From: Nemertoderma westbladi
Lineage: Eukaryota > Xenacoelomorpha > Nemertodermatida > Nemertodermatidae
DNA: 40,157 nucleotides
Assembly: GCA_032718475.1 (NCBI GenBank)
Contig: JAUCBJ010002719.1
Location: forward strand, 1-40,157
Reading direction: 5' to 3'
In this document: piece by piece, positions 9,397 through 21,636 of the stretch
Position numbering within the stretch: position 1 is the first letter of the stretch
Layout: every line of letters begins with the position of its first letter
Translations under genes and position numbers: made by a program
Notes under the pieces: generated by a model
Databases searched by the model: none
What the model was told of the DNA's origin: nothing
Seen by the model: the letters and a program-made list of their open reading frames with translations, nothing else

Positions 9397-10485
9397 TGGC
9401 AAACTGTAAATGATGTTTCTGGTTAGAAAAGTTGTGCTAAAGGGTGCCTCAAAGCTGATAGTCCTGAAGAATGTGTTGGGAAATGGAAAGATCACTTCAG
9501 TAACTTGCTTGGGCAGCCACCAAAAATTGAGGTCAGCCCTACAAGTAAAAGATATCACAAGACGCTACATATAGAACCAGAGGACTTTACACCCGCCAAA
9601 CTCTAAAGAAGCATTAAAATCATGTCCAATTATTATAAAGCGAGTGGATTAGATGAAATCCCTGCAGAGGTATGGAAAACAGGTATGCTAAACAGACCAT
9701 TATTGGATGATTGCAACCGGATGTTAAAAGGGGAAAAGCCACCACCAATTTGGACTAAAGGTCAAGGTCAACTAAAGCCTCTCCCTTAGAAAGGAGACCT
9801 CGGTGTACCAACAAACTATCGTGGGATCTGTCTGCTTGTGGTAGCTGTCAAAATATACAATAAAATGATTATATATATAATTACACCACATATATATATA
9901 TAATTACACATAGAGAAACTGCTACGATAGAGAAACTGGTAAGAGCCAATACGGATTTCGCCCAAATAAATCAACAATAGCTCAGATAATTGCACTATGG
10001 AGACTGATTGAAGGAATTAAGTCAAAGAATCTCCCTGCAGTCATGACTTTTGTGGACTTCAAGAAAGTATTCGACTCAATCCATAGAGGTAAAATGGTGG
10101 CAATCCTAAGAGCTTATGGATACCAGAAGTAATTTTGGCTGGCATTGGATTATTAAATTGTGACACAGAAGCTCAAGTACTCTCACCAGATGGTGAAACT
10201 GAGTTCTTCTCAATCCTTGCTGCATACTGCAAGATGACACATTGGCGCCAATACTATTTTTAATTGTACTGGATAATGCAATGAGAACAGGCAACAAAGA
10301 GTGAAGTTTACACAGGAGTTTACACTACAAGAACGCAGAAGTAATAGATATCTGACAACTACAGTCACAGACATTGACTTTGAGGATGACATCGCCCTGA
10401 TCTCTAATATGTTAGCAGATGCACAGCTTCTACTGAGTAAAGTGGAGAGGGCTGCTAAGGAGGTTGGATTGCATATAAATACTAC
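9397..10485 (+). pseudogene. LINE copy X, 5' part
   Basis: Non-LTR RT of a second LINE family. It starts in the pre-RT linker (WQTVNDVSG) and runs through ASGLDEIPAEVWKTG, PTNYRGICLL, QYGFRPNKSTIAQI, motif A FVDFKKVFDSIHRGK, and a motif B region with a small deletion. It ends at motif C (TDIDFEDDIALIS) plus GLHINTT. The catalytic FADD reads FEDD. Stops at 9604-9606 and 9787-9789 and several frame changes make it a pseudogene, and a TATATA tract near 9875-9905 has expanded inside it. The same copy continues at 22770-23455; the break was made by insertion of LINE copy Y. Confidence 0.85.
10472..10485 (+). repeat. Target-site duplication of LINE Y, left copy
   Basis: CATATAAATACTAC here is repeated at 22770-22783. 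Both copies lie at the same codons (HINTT) of LINE X, so the sequence was duplicated when LINE Y inserted. Confidence 0.8.
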
Positions 10486-10875
10486 TACTACTAGGTCGAG
10501 CCAACTCAGACAGTGGAAATGAGATCCTTCCAGGCTTCCCGATTCTCCATAGTTGTCGCAATTTCGTTTGTCCCAAGTTCAGTATCCCTTTCAAGTTGAT
10601 CTATATATGTTATGGCCGGTCGTCCACGACTACGCTTTCCATGAGTTGGTTGCCAGAGAAGTAGATCTGGTATGACCTCGTCTTTACTTCGCCAGCAGTG
10701 CCCACTGAATCTTAATTTGCGTTCACGGAGGGTGGTTGATACAGGTGGTATTGTACCATAAAGCTCGACGTTTGTCATGTGTTGTCTCCAGCTGATGTTT
10801 AGGGCTGCCCTTAGTAGTCTTATGTAGCAACCATAAATTCGTTGTTCAAGTGATTTAGTCAGTGTCCAGGTCTCA
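10486..10875 (-). pseudogene. LINE copy Y, 3' part with TAG tail
   Basis: C-terminal region of the same family as LINE X (ETWTLTKS, then FSGHCWRSKDEVIPDLLLWQ, RGRPAITYIDQLE), ending in a (TAG)n tail at 10486-10494. It starts exactly where 21637-22769 breaks off, with about 17 bases missing between. The two pieces are therefore one LINE interrupted by the Penelope cluster. Confidence 0.85.
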
Positions 10876-13800
10876 TGACTTCTGGGTTGCTGGTCTCCAC
10901 ATTCAGTTTGTTGGGTTTAGGAGGGGCATTTAGGGACTTCCGATATTCTTGCATATTCTCCCGGTGCTTGTTGAGTCGTTTGTGGAGGTGCTGCTCAGTT
11001 TGGCCGAGGTAGTACTGGGTCGGGTGTTCATTACACGTGATTATGTATAAAACATTATGGGACTTACAGTTGAACCGGCCTCGAATATGGTATCCCCATG
11101 GTGTGTGTGGGAGGTCGTTAATCACTGGGCATGTTAGACACCGAGATTGACCACACGGGTGGTTGCCAAGTGCTAGGGTTGGTTCTCGTTTTCGTATAAG
11201 TAATTTACCCAAACTAGGTTCATTACATGGTACAGTTTTTATCGAAAGCCCGTGGGCGTGAAGGCGCTTGTTATGCCTACTGGTAACCGCGTTGAGTGTG
11301 GGAAGAAATTGTGGCGTGGTTGGTAAATACACGATTTGTTCGCTAGGTGGCGCGGGTAGTATTGTAGGCTGTTTAATTTGGGGGAAGGCAGGTGATGGGT
11401 CCCAAGCGTACATAGTTAGAAGGAAGTTAAGGGGATAGCCACGCAATTTACATTTGTCCAAGTATTGGTGCCTATAGACCCTAAAAACTGAATGCGAGTC
11501 AGTCAAACGCCGAATTCGAAGTACTTCAGATTTCACAATAGCCAGGAGGGCAGGTTTATGGTGGAAGCTGGCGTATGCTATCGGGAGTTTGTTAGACATA
11601 TGTTTTCGGTATAGGTGAGTGGAAAGGTCACGCCCTTTGGCTTGGATAGTAATGGCTGTATTGAAAGCGGTTTCTACATTGTTCAATTCTGCATCCGTCA
11701 TCCAGAAGTTAAATATGCCAAGGCTGTCGTCTACTAAGGTCCGGAAGTATTATGGCGTGTACAGTGAGGTGTTAATAGCCCGTTTAATGACGCGGTAGGA
11801 GGTTAATATTGCGTAGTCACCGCTGTGACTCCCGCCCATGGGCGCGCCTGCTGCCTGTTAGTAAAATCCCTCCTTATATTTGAAGTAGTTATGATGTAAC
11901 AGGAATGTGAGAATATCTGCAAGTTGCTCGGAAGAGAATTTACATCAATAAGGGAGGGTGTTGTCTTCTTTTAGTGATTGCATTACAGCTTCTATTCCTA
12001 GTGCGCGGGGTATGGCAGTAAACATATCAATTACGTCTATTGCAATGAACGTAGTGTATTGTGAGTTCCTAGTAGGGAGTGTCTTTTTTAGGTCTAGGGA
12101 ACTTTTTAAGTAGTTTGCAGCATCCGTTACTAGTGGATGTAGGAAGTAGTGCATTAGTTTAGACAAAGGCGTGAAAAACGCGTCAGTATTTGAAATAATT
12201 GGCCTACCTTTGGGAATTAGTTTGCCATTAGGGTGGGTGATCCATTCGTTTTTGGGCTTATGATCTTTTAGGGATATGAACATGTGACCTGTAGTGAATG
12301 TATTGGGGAATAGATGAAGCTTCAGCAAGGGGTTGGTTATAGTGAGTCCATCGAGAAGTTTACTGCATCTTACTCTAAATTTTGCAGTTGGGTCTCCAGG
12401 CAGCCTCTCGTAAGTATTAGTATCTCCTAATATTCTATGAATCTCGAAATCCTTGTCATCATGATCTAACATGATAATGCTATCAGTTTTATCACCCTTG
12501 AGGTAGCTGACGCTGTTATTTCTCTTTAATTGTTTTAGCGCCTTCTGGTGGCAATTAGATAGATTCGGTGGGTGTGTTTTATTTAGATTCACACAATTAG
12601 TTCTATCCAGGTCTATCAATTAGGTCCGTTATATACCATTCTATGCGGAAGTCATCTACCCTTGCAGATACATAACGGGCATGGGTAAAGAAGGGGGGAT
12701 CGGGTGGTCGTGGCAGGGGGTTCAAGTGATCAATCTCAGGTATGATATTGAGTCTACTGGGTCGCTGTGAGCTGACGTGGTGTCCCTTAGTCTTCGACCG
12801 TGTTCGTGCTGATGGGGTGTCTGCTGTTGGTAATGATGTCGACGTAATTCCGGTTTGCGGGTCGTGCAGGGGGGTCTGTGGTGTTGGTCCCGAGACAGGA
12901 GGAGGCAGGAGTGGGCTAGTCAGATCAATCTCAGGAACGGATATTAGACAGGAGGGCCGGTCTGGGATGTTAGTCTGGTCTTTGGTCTTGCTCCGCGTTC
13001 TCGTTGTGGTGGACAATTGCGATGGGGTATACGCAGATTGGGTGCTGATGCCTACACCCACATGTACACAACCTGACGTGGGGAAGAGACAACGCCGTCT
13101 CCCTGGATGTGCGTCGCGTACTTGCTTCTTAACAGTGGGGTTGTTAGCCGTTTGGGTATGATAAACTGGGGGGTGGGGGGCAGCGCTCCCTTTCTGTGGG
13201 GTGAGTGCGCTACCTAGGGTAGTAGTTACCTTAGTAATTGGAGGTCTCATCGCTAGGCTGTTTAAGCGTTTGTGTCTGTTGCGCAATTTAGTTGCTGCAA
13301 TGGAAACATCTACTTTTGCTTCAAACCGATGGGCGGATGTAGTGCCCCGGTGAGGGATTTAGCTAAATCCCAGCCCAAGAAGCTCTTCTTGATCCTTGGA
13401 TAATGTGGTGCTCGATAGATTATTGATTCTAGCCTCCATGATTGGGAAGGGGTTGGTAGATAGTGGGTCATCGGGTTGGAGGTCACGTGGTAGCCGCGCT
13501 CCGGGGTTGTTAGCTACATCTAGCGTTAGTGCCAGGTCCATTGTGTAGAAGCCCATGTTATAATCGAATTGGTAATCCAAACGGTTACATGCGGCTTCAG
13601 TTTCGCGGTTGGCTACGATAGGTAACCAAAAGGTTAGGAAATCAATCGCGCTGTAGTCACCTGTAGCTTGGGCTTCTCTTAGAAGCCCGTTGTAAAACGT
13701 GCGAAAACAAACCTGTGATCGAGAGAGCTGTTTGTATTTATTCACGATCTCCAACCGAAACATTTTCTGTAGGAGTGATCCGTATAAGCTGGGGTAGAAT

Positions 13801-14000
13801 TTGAGTACCGACCGAATCCGTGTTGCCATGAACTGGGGTGGGAATTTTGCATTTCGACAGGATTTGAAATAATCAATTTGTTGAACCGTGCGTACTTGGT
13901 TTAATTTAAATTTGAGACAGTTTCTGACATCGCTAATTGCCCTTTTGTTTAAGTTTAAATATGAAGCGAGTTTGAAAGATGTCGTTCGCGGCGAATACAT
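10876..14000 (-). pseudogene. Penelope-like element copy 1 (3'-truncated)
   Basis: Single-gene RT plus GIY-YIG endonuclease element. Remaining parts: N-terminal region (14000-13359, ending in the family block KDQEELLGLGF), a proline/serine-rich linker (13286-12603), the RT (FIAIDVIDMFTAIP; APMGGSHSG; LVDDSLGIF) and the start of the endonuclease (LYIITC, YYLGQT). Broken by: TAC to TAA after GLGFS (13359); a frameshift near 12610; a CGA to TGA change at 11945; further TAA codons near 11861 and 11751; and an in-frame 75-base deletion after AFNTA (near 11660). It stops at NPEV, losing the last ~60 residues of the endonuclease, where LINE Y resumes. Confidence 0.88.
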
Positions 14001-14762
14001 GCTAATATCGAGTTATATTGGTGTTGTAAGGGTCTAAGCCACGATTCTAAGTAAAACAAATTCCTTTTTATCATATGGCCATTTCGTGTATTAACACACG
14101 TCTTCAGTGATATAAATATATATCAAAATGTTTACATAATTTACATATTAAAATAAGTACGTACGTGGTTAAATTTAATTGAATAATACTGTAAAAGATA
14201 CTAATTTATACGAGGCTATCGTACAGTACATGCCTGGTTATTTTCGGATGAACAATCGATAAAATGCGAAGTGTGAATAAAATATGAGCAGTGGTAAAAA
14301 GAGAGATTAGGCGGACATGGAGGATAAGTTAAATTAAAATAGGTAAGGAAAATAAAGTTAAATATATAATAATGTGATACTTTTCGGATGAACATTCGAT
14401 AAAATGCGAAGTGTGACTAAGGATGGGTAGATACAATTAATTAAGTTAAAATAAGTAAAAATAAATAAAAAGATATACGGCAATTCAGGTATGGACGGCT
14501 AGGAAGGTACAATTAAATAAAATGAAATAAAGTGAAATTAAATAAAATAAAATTATTTAAAACATGAGCAGACAATCGATAAAATTCATAAAATGGGATA
14601 AATTTGATAGATGACACCACAATGCTAGAATAAATTACTGCAGGTCTAGCTGCTGTTGAAACGAGCCGCAAACAATAATAAAATATATAATATAATATAA
14701 CACCACCATTGAAGTTACGCTATTGTAATACAAAGTGAATCGAGTTACAAAAAGCAGAATGA
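14001..14762 (-). repeat. Penelope terminal region between copies 1 and 2
   Basis: AT-rich region acting as 5' leader of copy 1 and 3' trailer of copy 2. It recurs at 18110-19791 (with an insertion) and in part, inverted, at 21352-21636. It holds an internal duplication: TTTTCGGATGAAC..TCGATAAAATGCGAAG occurs near 14242 and again near 14381. The copy 2/3 junction has only one such block. Confidence 0.8.
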
Positions 14763-17700
14763 TTAGTATAATGGTGGAATAACTTTGTTGAGGGGAGGGC
14801 GGTGTAAATTAATAAGGATGGCTTCGGTGTGAATACGCCGGTGGTGATTACGAAATTGCTGTACGCACGTAACAGTATATTTCCGACACTGGGCGAAGTG
14901 TTCCAGAAGGATGACTTCTGGGTTGCTGGTCACCACATTCAGTTTGTTGGGTTTAGGAGGGGCATTTAGGGACTTCCGATATTCTTGGATATTCTCCCGG
15001 TGCTTGTTGAGTCGTTTGTGGAGGTGCTGCTCAGTTTGGCCGAGGTAGTACTGGGTCGGGTGTTCATTACACGTGATTATGTATAAAACATTATGGGACT
15101 TACAGTTGAACCGGCCTCGAATACGGTCTCCCCATGGTGTGTGTGGGAGGTCGTTAATCACTGGGCATGTTAGACACCGAGATTGACCACACGGGTGGTT
15201 GCCAAGTGCTAGGGTTGGTTCTCGTTTTCGTATAAGTAATTTACCCAAACTAGGTTCATTACGTGGTACAGTTTTTATCGAAAGCCCGTGGGCGTGAAGG
15301 CGTTTGTTATGCCTACTGGTAACCGCGTTGAGTGTGGGAAGAAATTGTGGCGTGGTTGGTAAATACACGATTTGTTCGCTAGGTGGCGCGGGTAGTATTG
15401 TAGGCTGTTTAATTTGGGGGAAGGCAGGTGATGGGTCCCAAGCGTACATAGTTAGAAGGAAGTTAAGGGGATAGCCACGCAATTTACATTTGTCCAAGTA
15501 TTGGTGCCTATAGACCCTAAAAACTGAATGCGAGTCAGTCAAACGCCGAATTCGAAGTACTTCAGATTTCACAATAGCCAGGAGGGCAGGTTTATTGTGG
15601 AAGCTGGCGTATGCTATCGGGAGTTTGTTAGACATAGGTTTTCGGTATAGGTGAGTGGAAAGGTCACGCCCTTTGGCTTAGATAGTAATGTCTAAATAAT
15701 TGATTGATTTTCTTGATGAATTAAATGTAAATTGTATCGCATTGCAGCCATACAGGTGGCTACATGCTGTATTGAAAGCGGTTTCTACATTGTTCAATTC
15801 TGCATCCGTCATCCAGAAGTTAAATATGCCAAGGCTGTCGTCTACTAAGGTCCGGAAGTAATATGGCGTGTACAGTGAAGTGTTAATAGCCAGTTTAATG
15901 ACGCGGTAGGAGGTTAATATTGCGTAGTCACCGCTGTGACTCCCGCCCATGGGCGCGCCTGCTACCTGTAAGTAAAATCCCTCCTTATATTTGAAGTAGT
16001 TATGATGTAACAGGAATGTGAGAATATCTGCGAGTTGCTCGGAAGAGAATTTACATCGATAAGGGAGGGTGTTGTCTTCTTTTAGTGATTGCATTACAGC
16101 TTCTATTCCTAGTGCGTGGGGTATGGCAGTAAACATATCAATTACGTCTATTGCAATGAACGTAGTGTATTGTGAGTTCCTAGTAGGGAGTGTCTGTTTT
16201 AGGTCTAGGGAACTTTTTAAGTAGTTTGCAGCATCCGTTACTAGTGGATGTAGGAAGTAGTGCATTAGTTTAGACAAAGGCGTGAAAAACGCGTCAGTAT
16301 TTGAAATAATTGGCCTACCTTTGGGAATTAGTTTGCCATTAGGGTGGGTGATCCATTCGTTTTTGGGCTTATGATCTTTTAGGGATATGAACATGTGACC
16401 TGTAGTGAATGTATTGGGGAATAGATGAAGCTTCAGCAAGGGGTTGTTTATAGTGAGTCCATCGAGAAGTTTTCTGCATCTTACTCTAAATTTTGCAGTT
16501 GGGTCTCCAGGCAGCCTCTCGTAAGTATTAGTATCTCCTAATATTCTACGAATCTCGAAATCCTTGTCATCATGATCTAACATGAAATGCTATCAGTTTT
16601 ATCACCCTTGAGGTAGCTGACGCTGTTATTTCTCTTTAATTGTTTTAGCGCCTTCTGGTGGCAATTAGATAGATTCGGTGGGTGTGTTTTATTTAGATTC
16701 ACACAATTAGTTCTATCCACGGCTCGGTGTAGGTCCGTTATATACGATTCTATGCGGAAGTCATCTACCCTTGCAGATACATAACGGGCATGGGTAAAGA
16801 AGGGGGGATCGGGTGGTCGTGGCAGGGGGTTCAAGTGATCAATCTCAGGTATGATATTGAGTCTACAGGGTCGCTGTGAGCTGACGTGGTGTCCCTTAGT
16901 CTTCGACCGTGTTCGTGCTGATGGGGTGTCTGCTGTTGGTAATGATGTCGACGTAATTCCGGTTTGCGGGTCGTGCAGGGGGGTCTGTGGTGTTGGTCAC
17001 GAGACAGGAGGAGGCAGGAGTGGGCTAGTCAGATCAATCTCAGGAACGGATATTAGACAGGAGGGCCGGTCTGGGATGTTAGTCTGGTCTTTGGTCTTGC
17101 TCCGCATTCTCGTTGTGGTGGACAATTGCGATGGGGTATACGCAGATTGGGTGCTGATGCCTACACCCACATGTACACAACCTGACGTGGGGAAGAGACA
17201 ACGCCGTCTCCCTGGATGTGCGTCACGTACTTGCTTCTTAACAGTGGGGTTGTTAGCCGTTTGGGTATGATAAACTGGGGGGTGGGGGGCAGCGCTCCCT
17301 TTCTGTGGGGTGAGTGTGCTACCTAGGGTAGTAGTTACCTTAGTAATTGGAGGTGTCATCGCTAGGCTGTTTAAGCGTTTGTGTCTGTTGCGCAATTTAG
17401 TTGCTGCAATGGAAACATCTACTTTTGCTTCAAACCGATGGGCAGATGTAGTGCCCCGGTGAGGGATGTAGCTAAATCCCAGCCCAAGAAGCTCTTATTG
17501 ATCCTTGGATAATGTGGTGCTAGATAGATTATTGATTCTAGCCTCCATGATCGGGAAGGGGTTGGTAGATAGTGGGTCATCGGGTTGGACGTCACGTGGT
17601 AGCCGCGCTCCGGGGTTGTTAGCTACATCTAGCGTTAGTGCCAGGTCCATTGTGTAGAAGCCCATGTTATAATCGAATTGGTAATCCAAACGGTTACATG

Positions 17701-18109
17701 CGGCTTCAGTTTCGCGGTTGGCTACGATAGGTAACCAAAAGGTTAGGAAATCGATCGAGCAGTAGTCACCTGTAGCTTGGGCTTCTCTTAGAAGCCTGTT
17801 GTAAAACGTGCGAAAACAAACCTGTGATCGAGAGAGCTGTTTGTATTTATTCACAATCTCCAACCAAAACATTTTCTGTAGGAGTGATCCGTATAAGCTG
17901 GGGTAGAATTTGAGTACCGACCGAATCCGTGTTGCCATGAACTGGGGTGGGAATTTTGCATTTCGACAGGATTTGAAATAATCAATTTGTTGAACCGTGC
18001 GTACTTGGTTTAATTTAAATTTGAGACAGTTTCTGACATCGCTAATTGCCCTTTTGTTTAAGTTTAAATATGAAGCGAATTTGAAAGATGTCGTTCGCGG
18101 CGAATACAT
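14763..18109 (-). pseudogene. Penelope-like element copy 2 (full length, disabled)
   Basis: The most complete copy, about 1,115 codons from the ATG at 18107-18109. Order: N-terminal region to KDQ (17495); Pro/Ser-rich linker; RT with FIAIDVIDMFTAIP (about 16125-16165), APMGGSHSG (15931-15957) and LVDD (15837-15848, the catalytic Asp pair); a Cys cluster CGQSRCLTC (15165-15192); and GIY-YIG endonuclease (LYIITC near 15080, YYLGQT near 15040, then R and H), ending at VIPPLY. Such enzymes nick DNA and prime reverse transcription at the target. Dead by GAA to TAA at about 17494, GGA to TGA at 16997, a 1-base deletion near 16585 and CAA to TAA at about 15678. None of these is shared with copy 1. 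Confidence 0.9.
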
Positions 18110-18306
18110 GCTAAAATCGAGTTATATTGGTGTTGTAAGGGTCTAAGCCACGATTCTAAGTAAAACAAATTCCTTTTTATCATATGGCCATTTCGTGTAT
18201 TAACACACGTTTTCAGTGATATAAATATATATTAAAATGTTTACATAATTTACATATTAAAATAAGTACGTACGTGGTTAAATTTAATTGAATAATACTG
18301 TAAAAG

Positions 18307-19366
18307 ACAAGCTGGCAAGCCTGGAAGGTTCACGGTCCTCCTACTTAATCAGTACAATAATAATACGTTTTCGTTCGGGTAGGCCTATGTTTCCTTTTCA
18401 CTTGTTCCCATCGTAGGCGACCTCATGCTCCTGTGCTCATCCCACCACGACCACGACCACCAGTTACGAGTTGGGTAGGCGTCTACCGGCAACCGGTAAG
18501 TAATTACGCGCCACACGACGTCATCCCGCCATCCGCCAACATTTATACTGGTACGGTAAGCCTACCACCTACCGGCTGGCTACCATCGCACCGTAGGTCT
18601 ACCGCCTACGCCTACCGGTCAACCGGTAACGGTAGGCTACCGCGTACCGGTACAGCGGTACTCAAAGTCGTACCGGTATTGTCGTAATTGACAAATGCAG
18701 GATTAAACCGTAACCCGTTCCAGTACCGGTACCATATGCATCTGAACGACTGGACGGTTAATCTCATAGCATAGCTGCATAGGCCTACTGGTAGTCAGTG
18801 CGAAGTCGCCTGCGAACATGGCGAAATATTATATTTACTGCTAGGGCTAGGCTAGGACCTACTGCTGTACTGACCTATGACAGTATGAAGATAGGCAGAT
18901 AGGCCTACAGTGGTCAGGTAGTACCGGTCCGGTATGCCTACTACAGGCAGACAATCAGACAGTACTAGCAGTGCTAATTAATTACCTTAATTAAATCTTC
19001 AATTAGGTCATAATGTAGGTCCAAATTTAAAAATCGGCCTCCGTTAATCGATTTACAAATAATTCAGGTACCTCCATGCCAAATATCAGAATCATTCATT
19101 GCGTTCCCTATGACAAGATAGCTTTTTCCTAAACCATGCGAAAACACGCAAATATAGCGCTCACATCGCACAAATACCATCTCGACACCCAATTTTTTGT
19201 ATGAGCCTTCGCCATCCCTATATCTAACTTTTGTCCAAATTTTGTTTCGATTGATTAATAAATAACTGAGATATCGCTCTGGACACACACACACACACAC
19301 ACACTAACACACACACACACACACATTACGGTAATAATGGTCACCTATGTCAAGGACCGTGAACCA
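18307..19366. mobile_element. 1.06-kb insertion with 13-bp inverted ends
   Basis: Present here but absent from the equivalent place between copies 1 and 2 (14200/14201). GGTTCACGGTCCT at 18327-18339 is repeated in reverse complement at 19353-19365, with 20 extra bases outside it on the left. The left half is rich in TACCGGTA-type palindromes (18540-18730). A (CA)n tract lies at 19282-19324. A 78-codon frame on the minus strand (19064-19300, entered from the CA repeat) matches no protein I know. There is no transposase, so it looks like a non-autonomous DNA element. Confidence 0.65.
19282..19324. repeat. (CA)n microsatellite
   Basis: CA dinucleotide run with one interruption (TAA) inside the 1.06-kb insertion, near its right end. 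Confidence 0.9.
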
Positions 19367-19791
19367 ATACTAATTTATACGAGGCTATCGTACAGTACAT
19401 GCCTGGTTATTTTCGGATGAACAATCGATAAAATGCGAAGTGTGACTAAGGATGGGTAGATACAATTAATTAAGTTAAAATAAGTAAATATAAATAAAAA
19501 GATATACGGAAATTCAGGTATGGACGGCTAGGAAGGTACAATTAAATAAAATGAAATAAAGTGAAATGAAATAAAATAAAATTATTTAAAACATGAGCAG
19601 ACAATCGATAAAATTCATAAAATGGGATAAAGTTGATAGATGACACCACAATGCTAGAATAAATTACTGCAGGTCTAGCAGCTGTTGAAACGAGCCGCAA
19701 ACAATAATAAAATATATAATATAATATAACACCACCATTGAAGTTACGCTATTGTAATACAAAGTGAATCGAGTTACAAAAAGCAGAATGA

Positions 19792-21351
19792 TTAGTATAA
19801 TGGTGGAATAACTTTGTTGAGGGGAGGGTGGTGTAAATTAATAAGGATGGCTTCGGTGTGAATACGCCGGTGGTGATTACGAAATTGCTGTACGCACGTA
19901 ACAGTATATTTCCGACACTGGGCGAAGTGTTCCAGAAGGATGACTTCTGGGTTGCTGGTCACCACATTCAGTTTGTTGGGTTTAGGAGGGGCATTTAGGG
20001 ACTTCCGATATTCTTGGATATTCTCCCGGTGCTTGTTGAGTCGTTTGTGGAGGTGCTGCTCAGTTTGGCCGAGGTAGTACTGGGTCGGGTGTTCATTACA
20101 CGTGATTATGTATAAAACATTATGGGACTTACAGTTGAACCGGCCTCGAATACGGTCTCCCCATGGTGTGTGTGGGAGGTCGTTAATCACTGGGCATGTT
20201 AGACACCGAGATTGACCACACGGGTGGTTGCCAAGTGCTAGGGTTGGTTCTCGTTTTCGTATAAGTAATTTACCCAAACTAGGTTCATTTACGTGGTACA
20301 GTTTTTATCGAAAGCCCGTGGGCGTGAAGGCGTTTGTTATGCCTACTGGTAACCGCGTTGAGTGTGGGAAGAAATTGTGGCGTGGTTGGTAAATACACGA
20401 TTTGTTCGCTAGGTGGCGCAGGTAGTATTGTAGGCTGTTTAATTTGAGGGAAGGCAGGTGATGGGTCCCAAGCGTACATAGTTAGAAGGAAGTTAAGGGG
20501 ATAGCCACGCAATTTACATTTGTCCAAGTATTGGTGCCTATAGACCCTAAAAACTGAATGCGAGTCAGTCAAACGCCGAATTCGAAGTACTTCAGATTTC
20601 ACAATAGCCAGGAGGGCAGGTTTATGGTGGAAGCTGGCGTATGCTATCGGGAGTTTGTTAGACATAGGTTTTCGGTATAGGTGAGTGGAAAGGTCACGCC
20701 CTTTGGCTTGGATAGTAATGTCTAAATAATTGATTGATTTTCTTGATGAATTAAATGTAAATTGTATCGCATTGCAGCCATACAGGTGGCTACATGCTGT
20801 ATTGAAAGCGGTTTCTACATTGTTCAATTCTGCATCCGTCATCCAGAAGTTAAATATGCCAAGGCTGTCGTCTACTAAGGTCCGGAAGTAATATGGCGTG
20901 TACACAGTGAGGTGTTAATAGCCCGTTTAATGACGCGGTAGGAGGTTAATATTATGTATTCACCGCTGTGACTCCCACCCATGGGCGCGCCTGCTACCTG
21001 TAAGTTAAATCCCTCCTTATATTTGAAGTAGTTATGATGTAAACGGAATGTGAGAATATCTGCGAGTTGCTCGGAAGATAATTTACATCGATAAGGGAGG
21101 GTGTTGTCTTCTTTTAGTGATTGCATTACAGCTTCTATTCCTAGTGCGTGGGGTATGGCAGTAAACATATCAATTACGTCTATTGCAATGAACGTAGTGT
21201 ATTGTGAGTTCCTAGTAGGGAGTGCCTGTTTTAGGTCTAGGGAACTTTTTAAGTAGTTTGCAGCATCCGTTACTAGTGGATGTAGGAAGTAGTGCATTAG
21301 TTTAGACAAAGGCGTGAAAAACGCGTCAGTATTTGAAATAATTGGCCTACC
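19792..21351 (-). pseudogene. Penelope-like element copy 3 (5'-truncated)
   Basis: Begins inside the RT at GRPIISNTDAFF and runs to the endonuclease end VIPPLY. Motif A, APMGGSHSG and LVDD are present, as are the Cys cluster and GIY-YIG motifs. Two frameshifts break it: a 2-base AC duplication at about 20903 and a 1-base T insertion at about 20289. The 75-base segment deleted in copy 1 and the CAA codon lost in copy 2 are intact here. The N-terminal third is missing and replaced by an inverted terminal fragment. Confidence 0.88.
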
Positions 21352-21636
21352 GCTGCTCATATTTTATTCACACTTCGCATTTTATCGATTGTTCATCCGA
21401 AAATAACCAGGCATGTACTGTACGATAGCCTCGTATAAATTAGTATCTTTTACAGTATTATTCAATTAAATTTAACCACGTACGTACTTATTTTAATATG
21501 TAAATTATGTAAACATTTTAATATATATTTATATCACTGAAGACGTGTGTTAATACACGAAATGGCCATATGATAAAAAGGAATTTGTTTTACTTAGAAT
21601 CGTGGCTTAGACCCTTACAACACCAATATAACTCGA
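21352..21636 (+). repeat. Inverted Penelope terminal fragment
   Basis: Near-exact reverse complement of about 14008-14293. It joins copy 3 at a shared GGTA (21348-21351 on the plus strand reads TACC) and joins LINE Y at about 21636. Confidence 0.88.

Larger units (their letters stand above)
18110..19791 (-). repeat. Penelope terminal region between copies 2 and 3, interrupted
   Basis: 18110-18306 and 19367-19791 together match 14001-14762, minus its internal duplication. The match breaks after AATACTGTAAAAGA and resumes at TACTAATTTATACGAGG. The intervening 1.06 kb is a separate insertion. Confidence 0.85.
10876..21636 (-). mobile_element. Cluster of three tandem Penelope-like elements
   Basis: In element (minus-strand) order: an inverted terminal fragment (21636-21352), 5'-truncated copy 3, a terminal region with an insertion, full-length copy 2, a terminal region, and 3'-truncated copy 1. 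Head-to-tail copies sharing a terminal repeat, with an inverted fragment at the 5' side, are typical of Penelope-like elements. The cluster sits inside LINE Y. Confidence 0.88.

Noticed and set aside
12742-13161. 139-codon plus-strand frame, also present at 16851-17270
   Set aside because: It is antisense to the Pro/Ser-rich linker of the Penelope copies and is shared only because the copies are nearly identical.
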